Shown piece by piece: positions 8,851-17,756 of a stretch of 64,000 bases of DNA. The translations under genes were made by a program, and so were the position numbers. The notes below the pieces were generated by a model that was not told where the DNA came from, did no database searches, and was given only the letters and a program-made list of their open reading frames with translations. Each line of letters starts with the position of its first letter. Position 1 is the stretch's first letter. This DNA is from Qipengyuania mesophila (GTDB taxonomy: Bacteria > Pseudomonadota > Alphaproteobacteria > Sphingomonadales > Sphingomonadaceae): positions 1,521,501-1,585,500 of the forward strand of contig NZ_JAIGNU010000001.1 in NCBI RefSeq assembly GCF_019711655.1. The letters are read 5' to 3'.

Positions 8851-9753
8851 CTAAGGCGTTTCGGCCTGAACCGGAACTGAAACCTCGCTGACGCCGCGAG
8901 CGAAATCCACCACCGCCGCATCGACGTCGCGCCGCTGGCGCCAGGGGCTGGCAAGCGAGATCAGCGGCGCATTGTGATCGAAGCCGGGATAGATCCGCGT
9001 TTCGACCGGTAACCCGGCCTGTTCCAGTGCCCGTGCCAGCGCGCGCGTGTTGCGCGGCTTGACCAGCGTGTCGTCCTCGCCGTGGACCAACAGCATGGGC
9101 GGCGCGTCGGCGTGGACGTGGTTGATCGGCTGGCTTTCGTCGCCGGCCCCCACCGCGCCGAAGGCGGCGCGGCTCGAGGGTTTGTCGAAGGGATAGAAGT
9201 CGTATGGGCCGGAGAGACCGATCACCCCGCGCGGTTTCACGCCGCTCGCCTCCAGCCATTTCGTCTCGAGCGCGACCTGCACGACGTTGTAGGCGCCCGC
9301 GGAATGGCCGGCCAGGACGATGCGGTCGGGATCGCCGCCATAGCGCGGGGCAAGCCGGGCCGTCTCGGCCACCGCCGCTGCGGTGTCCTCGAGCATGGCG
9401 GGATAGCGCCCCTCTTCGCCCAATCTGTATCCGGCAAGCACGACGACGAAGCCTTCAGGTGCGATGGCGCGGGCGATGAAGTTGTAGTCATCGGGATCGC
9501 CCCAACTCCAGCTCCCGCCATGAACGAAGAGAAAGACCGGGAGTGGCTCGTCCGCGCCCGCAGGAGCGTAGATGCGCAGCTTCTGTGCCGGGTGCTGACC
9601 ATAGTGGGTCTTCGCTACCAGCCTGACGCCGCGCGTTCCGCCTGTCACTCGGTCGACGGCGTCGAGCACTGCGGGTCCGTTGTTGCGGATCGCGAGCAGC
9701 AGGATGACTCCTGCCAAAAGGATCGCGGCGAGCCCGCCGAGCAGGATCTTCAT
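8851..9753 (-). CDS. Membrane-anchored alpha/beta hydrolase (HSL-type esterase)
   Basis: Predicted carboxylesterase. A hydrophobic N-terminal anchor (KILLGGLAAILLAGVILLL) is followed by an alpha/beta-hydrolase fold. The oxyanion motif is FVHGGSWSWG, the nucleophile serine is in GHSAGAYN, the acid in HGEDDTLVK and the histidine in GFDHNAPL: a complete triad of the hormone-sensitive-lipase/BD-FAE-like type. The ATG at 9753 begins the anchor; the open frame extends further upstream but that part is arginine-rich and unlikely to be coding. The natural substrate is unknown. Confidence 0.87.
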   Translation of the reverse strand: MKILLGGLAAILLAGVILLLAIRNNGPAVLDAVDRVTGGTRGVRLVAKTHYGQHPAQKLRIYAPAGADEPLPVFLFVHGGSWSWGDPDDYNFIARAIAPEGFVVVLAGYRLGEEGRYPAMLEDTAAAVAETARLAPRYGGDPDRIVLAGHSAGAYNVVQVALETKWLEASGVKPRGVIGLSGPYDFYPFDKPSSRAAFGAVGAGDESQPINHVHADAPPMLLVHGEDDTLVKPRNTRALARALEQAGLPVETRIYPGFDHNAPLISLASPWRQRRDVDAAVVDFARGVSEVSVPVQAETP

Positions 9754-9838
9754 GCCGTGTCGCACTCCCGTTTGCGCATCGCGCCCGGGGCTAGCCGTTG
9801 TCGCGCACGAGCGACAAGGGCTTTGTCGAACTGTCGGC

Positions 9839-11719
9839 CTAGTCGAGCAGCTTGCGCGCGGCGCGTTCCACCAGCGGGATGTCCTCGGGCACCTCGCCGA
9901 GAACCTCGATCGTGCCATTCGCGGTACGCCTGACCATCACCAGCGCGAATTCAGCGCCCTCTTCGTCGAGTTCGGCAAGCGAGAGCGCTTCGAGCGCCCG
10001 CAGTTTTTCGGCGAGCTTGTTGCGGACGGTCTTCCTGTCCTCGGTCGGCTTGCCCTGCTCTTCCTTGCGCGCGGCGCGCTCGGCCTGGACCACGCCCTTG
10101 AGGCCGCCCTCGGCCTCGCGCAGGAAGCTCGCAAGCTTGCCGCGCTCGATGCCCAGCCGGTGGCCATGCGTCAGCACGGCGGCGTATTCGGTCAGCCGGG
10201 TCTTGTCGTAATCGGCGCCGAAGACGAGCTTCACCACCGGCGTCATCGGCGCCCGGTCCTGCATGGTCAGCCCGCTCTCGGCGAGGAGCTCGTCGAAACC
10301 GGCGGGATCGCTCTGGGCCTCGATGCTGAAGTCGTAGGCGCGGCCGACCGCCTCGTAGAGCGTCTTGCGGCTGCGATCCTCGGTGTTCTGGGCCGCCTGC
10401 GCCAGCTCGCGCGCCGCGGCGAGAGCGTCGTAGAGGTTCTCGGGCGCACCGGAATTGTCCGGCCAGTCGGGGACGGTATCCTCGATCTTTTCGAATTCGT
10501 CGGTTGCGCCCGGCAGATCGCCGGTATTCGCATGGTCGGCCTCGGCCACCGGAGCCTCGACCATCGGTGCGGGCGGCGGAACATAGGCTTCGGGAATGCG
10601 ATGGACGGCGGAATCGTTCTCGCCTGCATCTGGTGCGGGCATGCCCTCGCCGAGCGAAAGGTCGACGCTCTTCTTGGTACGGTCGCCGCGATTGACCAGC
10701 GCGACGAGGCTGCTCGATGCCTCTTCGTCGGCGAGCGGGTCGATCACGTCGTCGACGTCGCTCTCGTCCTCGTCCTCGTCCCAATCGGGCAGGCCGTAAT
10801 CGGCGGCGGTCTTCATCCTGCCGTCGAAATCGTCATCCTCGTCGGCCTCGTCATGCACTGGATGGCCGCCGATCGGGTTGCCGAGCGCATCGAGCCGCGC
10901 GGCGAGTGGAATGGAGTTCCTGGGTGTTGGGAAGCCGCGTTCCGAGCCTTCCGTTGCTCCGAATGCCGGTCGCGGCAGGCCGCTGTCGGCGCCGGCAAGT
11001 TCCATCATCTCGGCGCCGCTCAGTTCGAGCACATCCTCGTCTGCGAATGCGCCGAGCATCTCGGCGGTATCGAGCCTGTCCGCATAGACGGGCTCGAGTT
11101 CTTCCTCCGAGGTGCCGAGTGCCTGGTCGAGCTCGAGCAGCAGCGCGTCGGCGGTCTGGCGGTCGGCCATTTCCTTCCAGTTGATCACGCCGTAGATATA
11201 GTCGACCGTCGCGTCGTCGCTCGAATAGGGCAGCAGGATGCCGCGATAGAGCACGCTGGCGCCTTCGGCATTGTCGAATTCGGCTTCGAAGCCGATCGGT
11301 GCCTGGTTGGCGAGGATCTGCATGTAATGGTCGGTCAGGCGGCTGAGCACCGAGCGGCTTGGAACCGCGGAAAGCTGCGACAGCGCCTTGTCGGTACGGC
11401 ATTCCACGAGCAGTTCGCCACCGACATAGCGAAGGCGCGGATCCTCGATGTCCTGCGTCAGGTCGAGCAGCACCGAATAGGGGCCGAAATCCTCGAGCGT
11501 GTCAGGATGCAGATCGTCGATATGCGGGAAGTTGCGGTCACCCAGAAGGCTCGCCCAATGGTTGTAGGCGCGCACCTGCATGCGACGCTCGTCCTGCCCG
11601 ACGGGGGAAGGTGGCGCTTCGACATCGGCGGTATAGTCTTCGACCCCCGCATCGTCGAAGTCGTCTTCCGCTTCGCGCGAGCCGAAAAATCCGCCCAGCC
11701 TGTCTATCACTGCGTCCAC
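9839..11719 (-). CDS. Long acidic protein with PAS_5-like N-terminal domain, function unknown
   Basis: 626 residues from a GTG start. An acidic lead is followed at about 50-200 by a region with the look of the alphaproteobacterial PAS_5 domain (YNHWASLLGDRNFPHIDDL, then LRYVGGELL and YIYGVINWKEM). The middle is very acidic and low in complexity (for example DEDEDESDVDDVIDPLAD). The C-terminal 200 residues are helical and charged and contain a conserved-looking VKLVFGADYDKTRLTEYA segment. No enzyme motif is visible. It may be a scaffold or signalling adaptor. A palindrome with a CtrA-like half-site lies 56 bases upstream. Confidence 0.8.
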   Translation of the reverse strand: MDAVIDRLGGFFGSREAEDDFDDAGVEDYTADVEAPPSPVGQDERRMQVRAYNHWASLLGDRNFPHIDDLHPDTLEDFGPYSVLLDLTQDIEDPRLRYVGGELLVECRTDKALSQLSAVPSRSVLSRLTDHYMQILANQAPIGFEAEFDNAEGASVLYRGILLPYSSDDATVDYIYGVINWKEMADRQTADALLLELDQALGTSEEELEPVYADRLDTAEMLGAFADEDVLELSGAEMMELAGADSGLPRPAFGATEGSERGFPTPRNSIPLAARLDALGNPIGGHPVHDEADEDDDFDGRMKTAADYGLPDWDEDEDESDVDDVIDPLADEEASSSLVALVNRGDRTKKSVDLSLGEGMPAPDAGENDSAVHRIPEAYVPPPAPMVEAPVAEADHANTGDLPGATDEFEKIEDTVPDWPDNSGAPENLYDALAAARELAQAAQNTEDRSRKTLYEAVGRAYDFSIEAQSDPAGFDELLAESGLTMQDRAPMTPVVKLVFGADYDKTRLTEYAAVLTHGHRLGIERGKLASFLREAEGGLKGVVQAERAARKEEQGKPTEDRKTVRNKLAEKLRALEALSLAELDEEGAEFALVMVRRTANGTIEVLGEVPEDIPLVERAARKLLD

Positions 11720-11774
11720 CTTTCGCGGGGTCTGCCTATTCGGAAAACCTATGCAGGTGACGAGGTAAAAATAG

Positions 11775-11791
11775 GGTTAAGTGCGTTAACC
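11775..11791. promoter_or_regulatory. GGTTAA-N5-TTAACC palindrome, possible CtrA-type operator
   Basis: A perfect inverted repeat of 6 bp around a 5-base centre. Its right arm continues as TTAACCAT, which matches the CtrA half-site known from alphaproteobacteria. It lies upstream of the PAS-like gene (start 11719) and downstream of the DUF2141 gene. A similar motif, GGTTAACC, precedes the diguanylate cyclase (194-201). That CtrA binds here is an inference. Confidence 0.35.
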
Positions 11792-11817
11792 ATGGCGCCT
11801 ATCGGCGCGGGGGGATT

Positions 11818-12270
11818 TCACAGCATGTAGCGCATGTGGATCGTCATCGCGCGGTTCTCGCTGCCCACGTCGAAGGCGGCGTCGGCAAAGCGCGGCGGCC
11901 CCATCCGCACCTTGGCATCGCGCGAGAAGCCGAAGCCTTCCTTGGGCATCATGCCCAGCGCGCGATCGGCCTTGCCGTTGGCATTCTCGTCGTGGAGCAG
12001 CGCGATGGCGTAGCGACCGGGTTTCACGCCGGTGAAGGTGAAGGTCACATTGCCCTCCTGCGCCTCGGTCGTCGCGCCATAGGCGCCCGGCACTCCGCGG
12101 CAGCGCGGAAAGCGGTCCTCGTCGGTGGTCATGCAGGCGCGCACCACGCCCTCGGCATTGCGCAGACCGGTCACGGTGACGGTGATCGTCGCGCCGCCGG
12201 ATCCCGTCGGCGCAGCGGCGGCGAGCGCCGTGCCGAGCGGCAGCAGCGCGAGTGCGGCGGCACGGCTCAT
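11818..12270 (-). CDS. Exported DUF2141 protein (copy 1)
   Basis: About 150 residues; a signal peptide (ALALLPLGTALAAAA) is followed by a DUF2141 beta-sandwich. Typical family features are VTVTGLRNAEGVVRACM and the loop AIALLHDENANGKADRALGMMPKEGFGFS, which resembles a calcium-binding turn (DENANGKAD). The function of the family is not established. The ATG overlaps the stop of the sterol-desaturase gene (ATGA), so it is the second gene of a two-gene unit. A second DUF2141 gene lies at 16325-16822. Confidence 0.85.
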   Translation of the reverse strand: MSRAAALALLPLGTALAAAAPTGSGGATITVTVTGLRNAEGVVRACMTTDEDRFPRCRGVPGAYGATTEAQEGNVTFTFTGVKPGRYAIALLHDENANGKADRALGMMPKEGFGFSRDAKVRMGPPRFADAAFDVGSENRAMTIHMRYML

Positions 12271-12983
12271 GCGGAGGCGCTGAGCCCGCGATCGGTCCCG
12301 CATGCCCGGTCCCAGAAACGGAAGTAGAGGCCGTAATTGCATTGATACTCTTCGTGATGACGCTGGTGGTGGCTGGCGGTTATCAGCCATCCTCCTAACC
12401 CCGAGTGAACCAGTCTGCGGGGGAAAATCTCCCATCCCATGTGATTGGTGACTCCCATCACCGTCATGACCAGCAACACGAGGCCGAGCATGGCGACATG
12501 GATCGGGACGAGGAAGACGAGCGCGGGGATCACGATCGCGCCGGTCAGCGCTTCCCACGGATGGAAGCTCATCGCGGCCCAAGCGGTCGGCGGGCGGCTG
12601 GCGTGGTGCACCGCATGCATCGCGCGGAACCACGCCGGGCGATGCATCAGCCGGTGCGTCCAGTAGAACCAGGTGTCGTGCGCCAGCAGGTAGAGCAGCG
12701 GGGCAAGCGGGAGGTACCACAGCGGATAGGCGTCCCACTGGCGGTAGATCTGCGTCCAGCCGCGCTCCTGCCAGCCCCAGGCGACCACGCCCGCCGGGAT
12801 GCCGTAGATTGCCGCCGAGGCGAGCGACCATCCGATCTCACGGCGGATCTGCGCGCCCAGCTTCGCATGATAGCCGGGGCGGACGCGCCCGGTGATCAGC
12901 GCGAAGAAGCCGCTGGCCGCCAGATAGCGCAGCGCGACGATTGCGGTCATGGCAAGCGCGGACAGGATGATGGCGGTGAGCAT
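12267..12983 (-). CDS. Sterol desaturase / fatty acid hydroxylase family membrane enzyme
   Basis: Integral-membrane di-iron hydroxylase or desaturase. Four hydrophobic helices and the three histidine clusters of the family are visible: HDTWFYWTHRLMH, HAVHH and HHQRHHEEY. 238 residues, normal length. Substrates in the family range from sterols and carotenoids to fatty acids, and nothing nearby decides between them. It is translationally coupled to the DUF2141 gene. Confidence 0.9.
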   Translation of the reverse strand: MLTAIILSALAMTAIVALRYLAASGFFALITGRVRPGYHAKLGAQIRREIGWSLASAAIYGIPAGVVAWGWQERGWTQIYRQWDAYPLWYLPLAPLLYLLAHDTWFYWTHRLMHRPAWFRAMHAVHHASRPPTAWAAMSFHPWEALTGAIVIPALVFLVPIHVAMLGLVLLVMTVMGVTNHMGWEIFPRRLVHSGLGGWLITASHHQRHHEEYQCNYGLYFRFWDRACGTDRGLSASA

Positions 12984-13031
12984 CGCGGGTCGACACTAGC
13001 CGCGCGCGGCCCCTCGCGAAACAGGCGATCT

Positions 13032-13511
13032 CTATTCGGGCGTGCCCCAAGGCGCGCAATGCGGATCGAGCGCCACGGTCGCGCGGCGGAGCGCAGTGCG
13101 CGCGAGCCGTTCGACCTCGACCTTGCGCCGCGCCGCGGCCAGCGGGTGGAGCGGGGCGGGGCGCAGGATTTCGCCGTCATAGCCATCGGCGACGATGATT
13201 CCGCAGCAATCGGGACGATAGTCCGCGCCGTCGAGCGGGCCACGGTCGAGCCCCGGCGGAACGCCCCAGAAGAAGCGGTCGCAATGGTCGAGATAGTCGG
13301 GCCATTTGCCGTCGCCGAGCAGGTCGCCGCGCTGGACCTTGATCTCGACAATGATCACGCGGCCCTTGGGGTCGACCCCCATGAGGTCGGCCCGGCGTCC
13401 GTTGCGTAGCGGCATTTCCGCAAGGCACCAGATGTCGTTGCGCGCGAAGAGCCGCGCGATCCCGCGTGCCACGATGGCCGCCGTTTGCGCTTCCGTTTGC
13501 GAATCTGTCAT
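13032..13511 (-). CDS. mmcB: MmcB family DNA repair protein
   Basis: Predicted nuclease of the PD-(D/E)XK type, linked to mitomycin C resistance in Caulobacter (knowledge of the family). The core is visible: RRADLMGVDPKGRVIIVEIKV with D, E and K in the right order, and GDGKWPDYLDHCDRFFWGVP. 159 residues. The ATG at 13511 was chosen over a longer frame because a perfect LexA box lies 13 bases upstream, which would otherwise be inside the gene. SOS induction is therefore expected. Confidence 0.88.
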   Translation of the reverse strand: MTDSQTEAQTAAIVARGIARLFARNDIWCLAEMPLRNGRRADLMGVDPKGRVIIVEIKVQRGDLLGDGKWPDYLDHCDRFFWGVPPGLDRGPLDGADYRPDCCGIIVADGYDGEILRPAPLHPLAAARRKVEVERLARTALRRATVALDPHCAPWGTPE

Positions 13512-13523
13512 GTCCGCGATTTG

Positions 13524-13538
13524 GAACAGAGAGCGAAC
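13524..13538. promoter_or_regulatory. LexA box (GAAC-N7-GAAC) upstream of mmcB
   Basis: The direct repeat GAAC AGAGAGC GAAC exactly fits the alphaproteobacterial LexA consensus. Its position 13 bases before the mmcB start is where a repressor would block transcription. mmcB is a known SOS gene in Caulobacter, so box and gene support each other. Confidence 0.75.
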
Positions 13539-13579
13539 ACGGTCAAGGCCTCGCGACCCTCCGACGTGCTCGGCAGTGA

Positions 13580-13981
13580 TCAGCCGGCTTCGGACAGCTC
13601 GAGCAGCGCCGTGCGGGCGGTGTGGAACTCGCGCCACAGCGTCAGCGCAGCGGCGGTGGTATCCTGGCCCTTGGCGGTGAGCGCGAGCAGCGCGCGCAGG
13701 CCGGGCTGCATGAAGGCGGCGAGATCCTCGATCCCGTGCGCAGTCATCTCGTAGGTCCAGCCGCCAATCCGCGCGGCGCGACGCGGCAGCGCGGCAATCT
13801 CAGGCGCGAGCGGTTCGTGCGCGAGCTGGGCGAGTGCGGCGATCGCCCCCGCCGCATCATGGACGGCTTCCCATTGTTCGGTCAGCATCTCGAGGTCCGG
13901 AACGCTGCACGGCCCGGCCGGTGAGGCGGGCGGGAGCATGGTGGCCTGGGCCAGGTCGAACTCGTGGGACGGCGCGTTCAT
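13580..13981 (-). CDS. Hypothetical helical protein
   Basis: 133 residues, rich in alanine and leucine and probably all-helical, with no motif I recognise. Conserved-looking patches are EQWEAVHDAAGAIAALAQLAHEPLAP and GWTYEMTAHGIEDLAAFMQPGL. It has the codon bias of a real gene and fills the space between mmcB and tRNA-Arg, with its own start outside the LexA box. It reads toward mmcB with a 68-base gap. Confidence 0.65.
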   Translation of the reverse strand: MNAPSHEFDLAQATMLPPASPAGPCSVPDLEMLTEQWEAVHDAAGAIAALAQLAHEPLAPEIAALPRRAARIGGWTYEMTAHGIEDLAAFMQPGLRALLALTAKGQDTTAAALTLWREFHTARTALLELSEAG

Positions 13982-14110
13982 GGTGTCATGGATTAGGCCG
14001 CCAGTCTTATGAAAAGCCTAACGCAGCGCACACCGTTCGTGCCGGTCGTTTTGGGCTGGCGAGCGCGGGCCGGCTTTGCTAAGCGCCCCGCTCGCCCGCA
14101 TGGCGTGCAG

Positions 14111-14187
<77 letters not shown>

Positions 14188-14403
14188 TTTTCCCGACCTT
14201 CTCGAGGGCTCTGGCATTCCCACCCCGGGAGCGAGGCGTTTACCCGTGCCAACGGCTTGAGCTGCCGAGCGGCTCGGAGCCCGTTGGGCGCGCCCGGCAG
14301 TCTCCCTGCCGCAGGGCGAACCGAGAATCCTTTGCGACACCATTACAATCTGGCGAAAATGTCCTAGGTAGGCGCACGCGGGGGCGACTAAGGCACAAGG
14401 TTC

Positions 14404-15441
14404 ATGGACCGGGTAATCTACAATTTCGACAGCCTGCCGTTGCGGCAGACGGCGATGCCCGCGCCCCAGCGGCGGTCGATCTATCGTGCCCCGCGCGTGC
14501 CCGAACCGCGGATCGGGATTATCTACAACCCGCGCAGCCACCGCAACAAGGGGCAGGACCTCGCCTGCACCGGCGCGGGCAGGATCACAGTCGCCCAGCC
14601 GCGCACGCGCGAGGAGATCGCCCATGCGCTGGCCGGCTTCGCGCGCGACGGGATCGATTTCCTGATCATCAACGGTGGCGACGGCACGGTGCGCGACGTG
14701 CTGACTATGGGCCAGGCGGTCTTCGCCGATCGCTGGCCGGCCATCGCCGTGCTGCCCAAGGGCAAGACCAATGCGCTCAACGTCGATCTCGGCGCCCCCG
14801 CCGACTGGTCGGTCGAAGGCGCGATCGCGGCCTATGCCGCGGGCCGCCGGATCCAGCGCAGGCCGCTCGTGATCAGCAGCGGAAACGAGGTCGGACCGCC
14901 CATGCTCGGATTCATCTTCGGTGCCGGGGCGTTCACGCTGGGTATCGAGGCGGGGCAGGATGCGCATTCGCTCGGCTTCTTCAACAGCCTGGCGGTCGCT
15001 GCGACCGGCGCATGGGGGGTGATGCAGGCGCTGTTCGGCACCGATCGCAACAAATGGCGTCGCGGAACCGAGATGGCGCTGCGCTTCGAACCGTCGGGCG
15101 CGCCGGTGCCCCGCTCGGCCCATGGCGATCCCGCGCGGCGCAGCATGTTGCTTGCCTCGACGCTCGAGCGCCTGCCGATGGGAATCGAGGTCTTCGGCCA
15201 AGCGAGGCCGGGGCTCAAGCTGGCGGTGCTCGACCGGCCGCGGCGACGCCTCCTCGCCGCCCTGCCGGCGATCCTGTCGGGTTGGCGACCGCGCTGGCTG
15301 GCCGCGGCCGGTCTGCACCAGCTCGATGCCGAGGCGCTGACGATCGAGGTCGCCGAACCGGTCATTCTCGATGGCGAGGCATTCCCGCCGGGGCGCTACC
15401 GCGTCGAGCAGGGACCTGAACTGACGTTTATCAGCCCGTGA
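14404..15441 (+). CDS. Diacylglycerol kinase / YegS-type lipid kinase
   Basis: Predicted cytoplasmic or peripheral lipid kinase that phosphorylates diacylglycerol or a similar lipid with ATP. The catalytic domain shows the nucleotide-binding start IGIIYNPRSHRNKG, the core IINGGDGTVRDVL and the LPKGKTNALN segment. The C-terminal lobe has the family's usual strand-rich pattern. 345 residues. Its stop overlaps the GTG start of the next gene (GTGA), a nucleotidyltransferase resembling Tam41. If the kinase makes phosphatidic acid, the partner could turn it into CDP-diacylglycerol. Confidence 0.88.
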   Translation: MDRVIYNFDSLPLRQTAMPAPQRRSIYRAPRVPEPRIGIIYNPRSHRNKGQDLACTGAGRITVAQPRTREEIAHALAGFARDGIDFLIINGGDGTVRDVLTMGQAVFADRWPAIAVLPKGKTNALNVDLGAPADWSVEGAIAAYAAGRRIQRRPLVISSGNEVGPPMLGFIFGAGAFTLGIEAGQDAHSLGFFNSLAVAATGAWGVMQALFGTDRNKWRRGTEMALRFEPSGAPVPRSAHGDPARRSMLLASTLERLPMGIEVFGQARPGLKLAVLDRPRRRLLAALPAILSGWRPRWLAAAGLHQLDAEALTIEVAEPVILDGEAFPPGRYRVEQGPELTFISP

Positions 15442-16334
15442 GCGCCGCACTCGCGCAGCGCATCGCCGCCGCGCTCGAGAGCCCGGTGCGCGATGAAGTC
15501 GCGGCCTATGCCCGCCTGCTCGGCGAGGAGGCCGGCGCGCGCGCGGTGTTGTTCTACGGATCGAATTTGCGGACCGGCTCGCTCGAAGGCGTGCTCGATT
15601 TCTATGTCCTGCTGCCGGGCGAGCAGCGCGAGAGAATCTGGCCGCGCGTCGCCTATCGCGAGTGGGGCCATGCGGGCGAACGGCTTCGCGCCAAGATAGC
15701 GACCATGTCGCTGGCGCAATTCGCGCGCGCGGCAAGCGGGCAATCGCGCGACACCACGATCTGGGCGCGCTTCGTCCAGCCTTCGGCCCTCGTCTGGGCG
15801 CAGGACGAGGCAGCGCGCGGCGCTGTGCTCGAGGCGCTGTGCGGGGCAGCGGCGACCGCCGGGCGCCTCGCCGCGGCGGTCGGCCCGCCGAGCGGGACGG
15901 CGCAGGATTTCTGGCGCGCGCTGTTCCGGGCGACCTATCGCGCCGAATTCCGGATCGAGCAGCCGGGCCGCGAGAACACCATTCTCGAGGTCAATGCGGC
16001 GCATTTCGACGGGCTTCTGCCGCTGGCCTGGGAGGCGGGGAGGATCGATTTCTCGCGCAAGGGCGACCTCTTGCGCCCTGCGCTTTCACCTGCTGAGTGC
16101 AAGGCCATCCTCGGCTGGTGGCGCAAGCGCCAACGGCTAGGCAAGCCCCTCAACCTGCTGCGGCTGGCCAAGGCGACGACGACTTTCGACGGAGCGGCGG
16201 ATTATGCCGCGTGGAAGCTCCACCGGCATACCGGCATCGCCATCGAGGTCACGCCGTTCCGCGCCAGGCATCCGCTGCTCGCCGCGCCGGGTGCGCTTAT
16301 GGAGCTGTGGCGCAGGCGTCGCGCTCAGCGGTAG
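15438..16334 (+). CDS. Nucleotidyltransferase-like protein resembling Tam41 (CDP-DAG synthase)
   Basis: 298 residues from a GTG. The N-terminal half has a nucleotidyltransferase-type signature, VLFYGSNLRTG followed by LDFYVLLPG. The segment TYRAEFRIEQPGRENTILEVNAAHFDGLLP resembles the conserved Tam41/Mmp37 region SYxGDFRM..E...K..N...F..LY, and GRLAAAV fits the GRLHKPV position. Mitochondrial Tam41 makes CDP-diacylglycerol from phosphatidic acid and CTP; the overlap with a lipid-kinase gene fits that role. The assignment is from visual comparison only. The last 10 bases overlap the convergent DUF2141 gene. Confidence 0.6.
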   Translation: MSAALAQRIAAALESPVRDEVAAYARLLGEEAGARAVLFYGSNLRTGSLEGVLDFYVLLPGEQRERIWPRVAYREWGHAGERLRAKIATMSLAQFARAASGQSRDTTIWARFVQPSALVWAQDEAARGAVLEALCGAAATAGRLAAAVGPPSGTAQDFWRALFRATYRAEFRIEQPGRENTILEVNAAHFDGLLPLAWEAGRIDFSRKGDLLRPALSPAECKAILGWWRKRQRLGKPLNLLRLAKATTTFDGAADYAAWKLHRHTGIAIEVTPFRARHPLLAAPGALMELWRRRRAQR

Positions 16335-16822
16335 CGCATGCGGATCGACATCGTCTCGACACCGCTGCCAACCTGGAAGGCGACCTTCTTGTAGCTCGGC
16401 TTGCCGAGGTTGAAGATGTTGAGGCTGGGATTGTTCGACATGGCCCCGCCGTCGGTGAAGATGTCGGTGCTGCCGTTGCCGTTGAGATCGTGGCGTACCG
16501 CGATGGCATAGGTGCCGGGGCGCGGTAGCGGCATGCAGAAGCTCATCGATCCCGCCTTTGCGGGCGCTTCCATGCGGTAGATCCACTTGCCCTTTTCGAG
16601 CCAGTCTTCCTTGGTCCCGCGATAGCTCTGGACGCGGATCGTGCCCTTGCTTTCCTTGATGTCGGTCACGGTCACGCGCACCGACGGGCCGGCGCCGGCG
16701 GCGCATTTGGCGGCATCGTTGGAAATCTTCTGGCGGTATTGCGCCGCGGCCGGCGCAGGGGCTGAAAGCGCGCCGAGGGCGAGCGCGGCGACGCCGGCGG
16801 TGGCGATGAAAGTGCGGGTCAT
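16325..16822 (-). CDS. Exported DUF2141 protein (copy 2)
   Basis: 165 residues. A signal peptide (cleavage near APAAAQ) precedes a DUF2141 domain: VRVTVTDIKESKGTIRVQSY, then AIAVRHDLNGNGSTDIFTDG, whose DLNGNGSTD turn again looks calcium-binding, and the end MSIRMRYR, matching copy 1 (MTIHMRYML). The function of the family is unknown. It is transcribed toward the Tam41-like gene with a 10-base overlap of coding ends. Confidence 0.85.
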   Translation of the reverse strand: MTRTFIATAGVAALALGALSAPAPAAAQYRQKISNDAAKCAAGAGPSVRVTVTDIKESKGTIRVQSYRGTKEDWLEKGKWIYRMEAPAKAGSMSFCMPLPRPGTYAIAVRHDLNGNGSTDIFTDGGAMSNNPSLNIFNLGKPSYKKVAFQVGSGVETMSIRMRYR

Positions 16823-17093
16823 ATGGGCAATCCGTTTCTAACTGGACGGGGCCCGCGGCACCATTGTGCCGGCCGCTGTGCCCCGCGATTTGGCTGACGT
16901 TTATCAAATTGCGCTGAATTACGGCTGAATTTCTTCGCTGCGCATCATTCAGTCTTTCCTTTGCTCCTACGGCGGTCGGCGGAACGGCAGGGGGCGGTCC
17001 ATGTGGAAAAGGCCCCGGCCCTCGCTTGTTAACCCTCCTTTCGCGCGCGTAGGGCAGGCCCAGCATATCTCGCGACCCAAGGCCGCCGCCCGC

Positions 17094-17756
17094 ATGACGA
17101 TTCCGCTGATTTCCCCGTCTATACTCTCCGCCGATTTCGCCGCGTTGGGGGAGGACGTGCGCGCCATCGATGCCGCGGGAGCCGACTGGATCCATGTCGA
17201 CGTGATGGACGGGCATTACGTGCCCAACATCACCATCGGCCCGGCGGTGGTGAAGGCGCTGCGCCCGCACACCGACAAGCCGTTCGACGTCCATCTGATG
17301 ATCGCGCCGATCGACCCCTATCTCGAAGCCTTCGCCGAGGCCGGGGCGGACATCATCACGGTCCACCCCGAGGCGGGGCCGCATATCCACCGCACGCTGC
17401 AGGCCATCACCGCCTTGGGCAAGAAGGCTGGTGTGGTGCTCAATCCCGGTACGCCGGTCGAAGCGCTCGACTATATCCTCGAGGATGCTGATCTCGTCCT
17501 CGTGATGAGCGTCAATCCGGGCTTCGGGGGGCAGAGTTTCATCCATTCGCAGCTGAAGAAGGTAGAGGCGATCCGCAAGCGGATCGACGCACTGGGCAAG
17601 CCGATCCATCTCGAAGTCGATGGCGGGGTCAATGAGGAGACCGCCAGGCTGTGCGTCGAGGCGGGGGCCGATGTACTGGTCGCGGGCTCGGCGACCTTCA
17701 AGGGCGGGCCGGCGAACTATGCGACCAATATCGCCGCGCTGAAGGGCGCGAAATGA
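17094..17756 (+). CDS. rpe: Ribulose-phosphate 3-epimerase
   Basis: Interconverts ribulose 5-phosphate and xylulose 5-phosphate in the pentose phosphate pathway. A TIM barrel of 220 residues with all signatures: [58 protein letters not shown] and VDGGVN. The ATG at 17094 matches the usual N-terminus. Its TGA overlaps the ATG of the heparinase gene (ATGA). The 271-base space upstream holds the divergent start region of the DUF2141 gene and no ORF I can support. Confidence 0.96.
   Translation: MTIPLISPSILSADFAALGEDVRAIDAAGADWIHVDVMDGHYVPNITIGPAVVKALRPHTDKPFDVHLMIAPIDPYLEAFAEAGADIITVHPEAGPHIHRTLQAITALGKKAGVVLNPGTPVEALDYILEDADLVLVMSVNPGFGGQSFIHSQLKKVEAIRKRIDALGKPIHLEVDGGVNEETARLCVEAGADVLVAGSATFKGGPANYATNIAALKGAK

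Noticed and set aside
9753-9918. N-terminal extension of the HSL-type esterase
   Set aside because: The extra 55 codons are arginine- and cysteine-rich and would bury the membrane anchor; the ATG at 9753 is the natural start.
9680-11830. 716-codon open frame antisense to the PAS-like protein gene
   Set aside because: It mirrors the codon bias of the opposite strand and spans two gene boundaries; no domain is visible.
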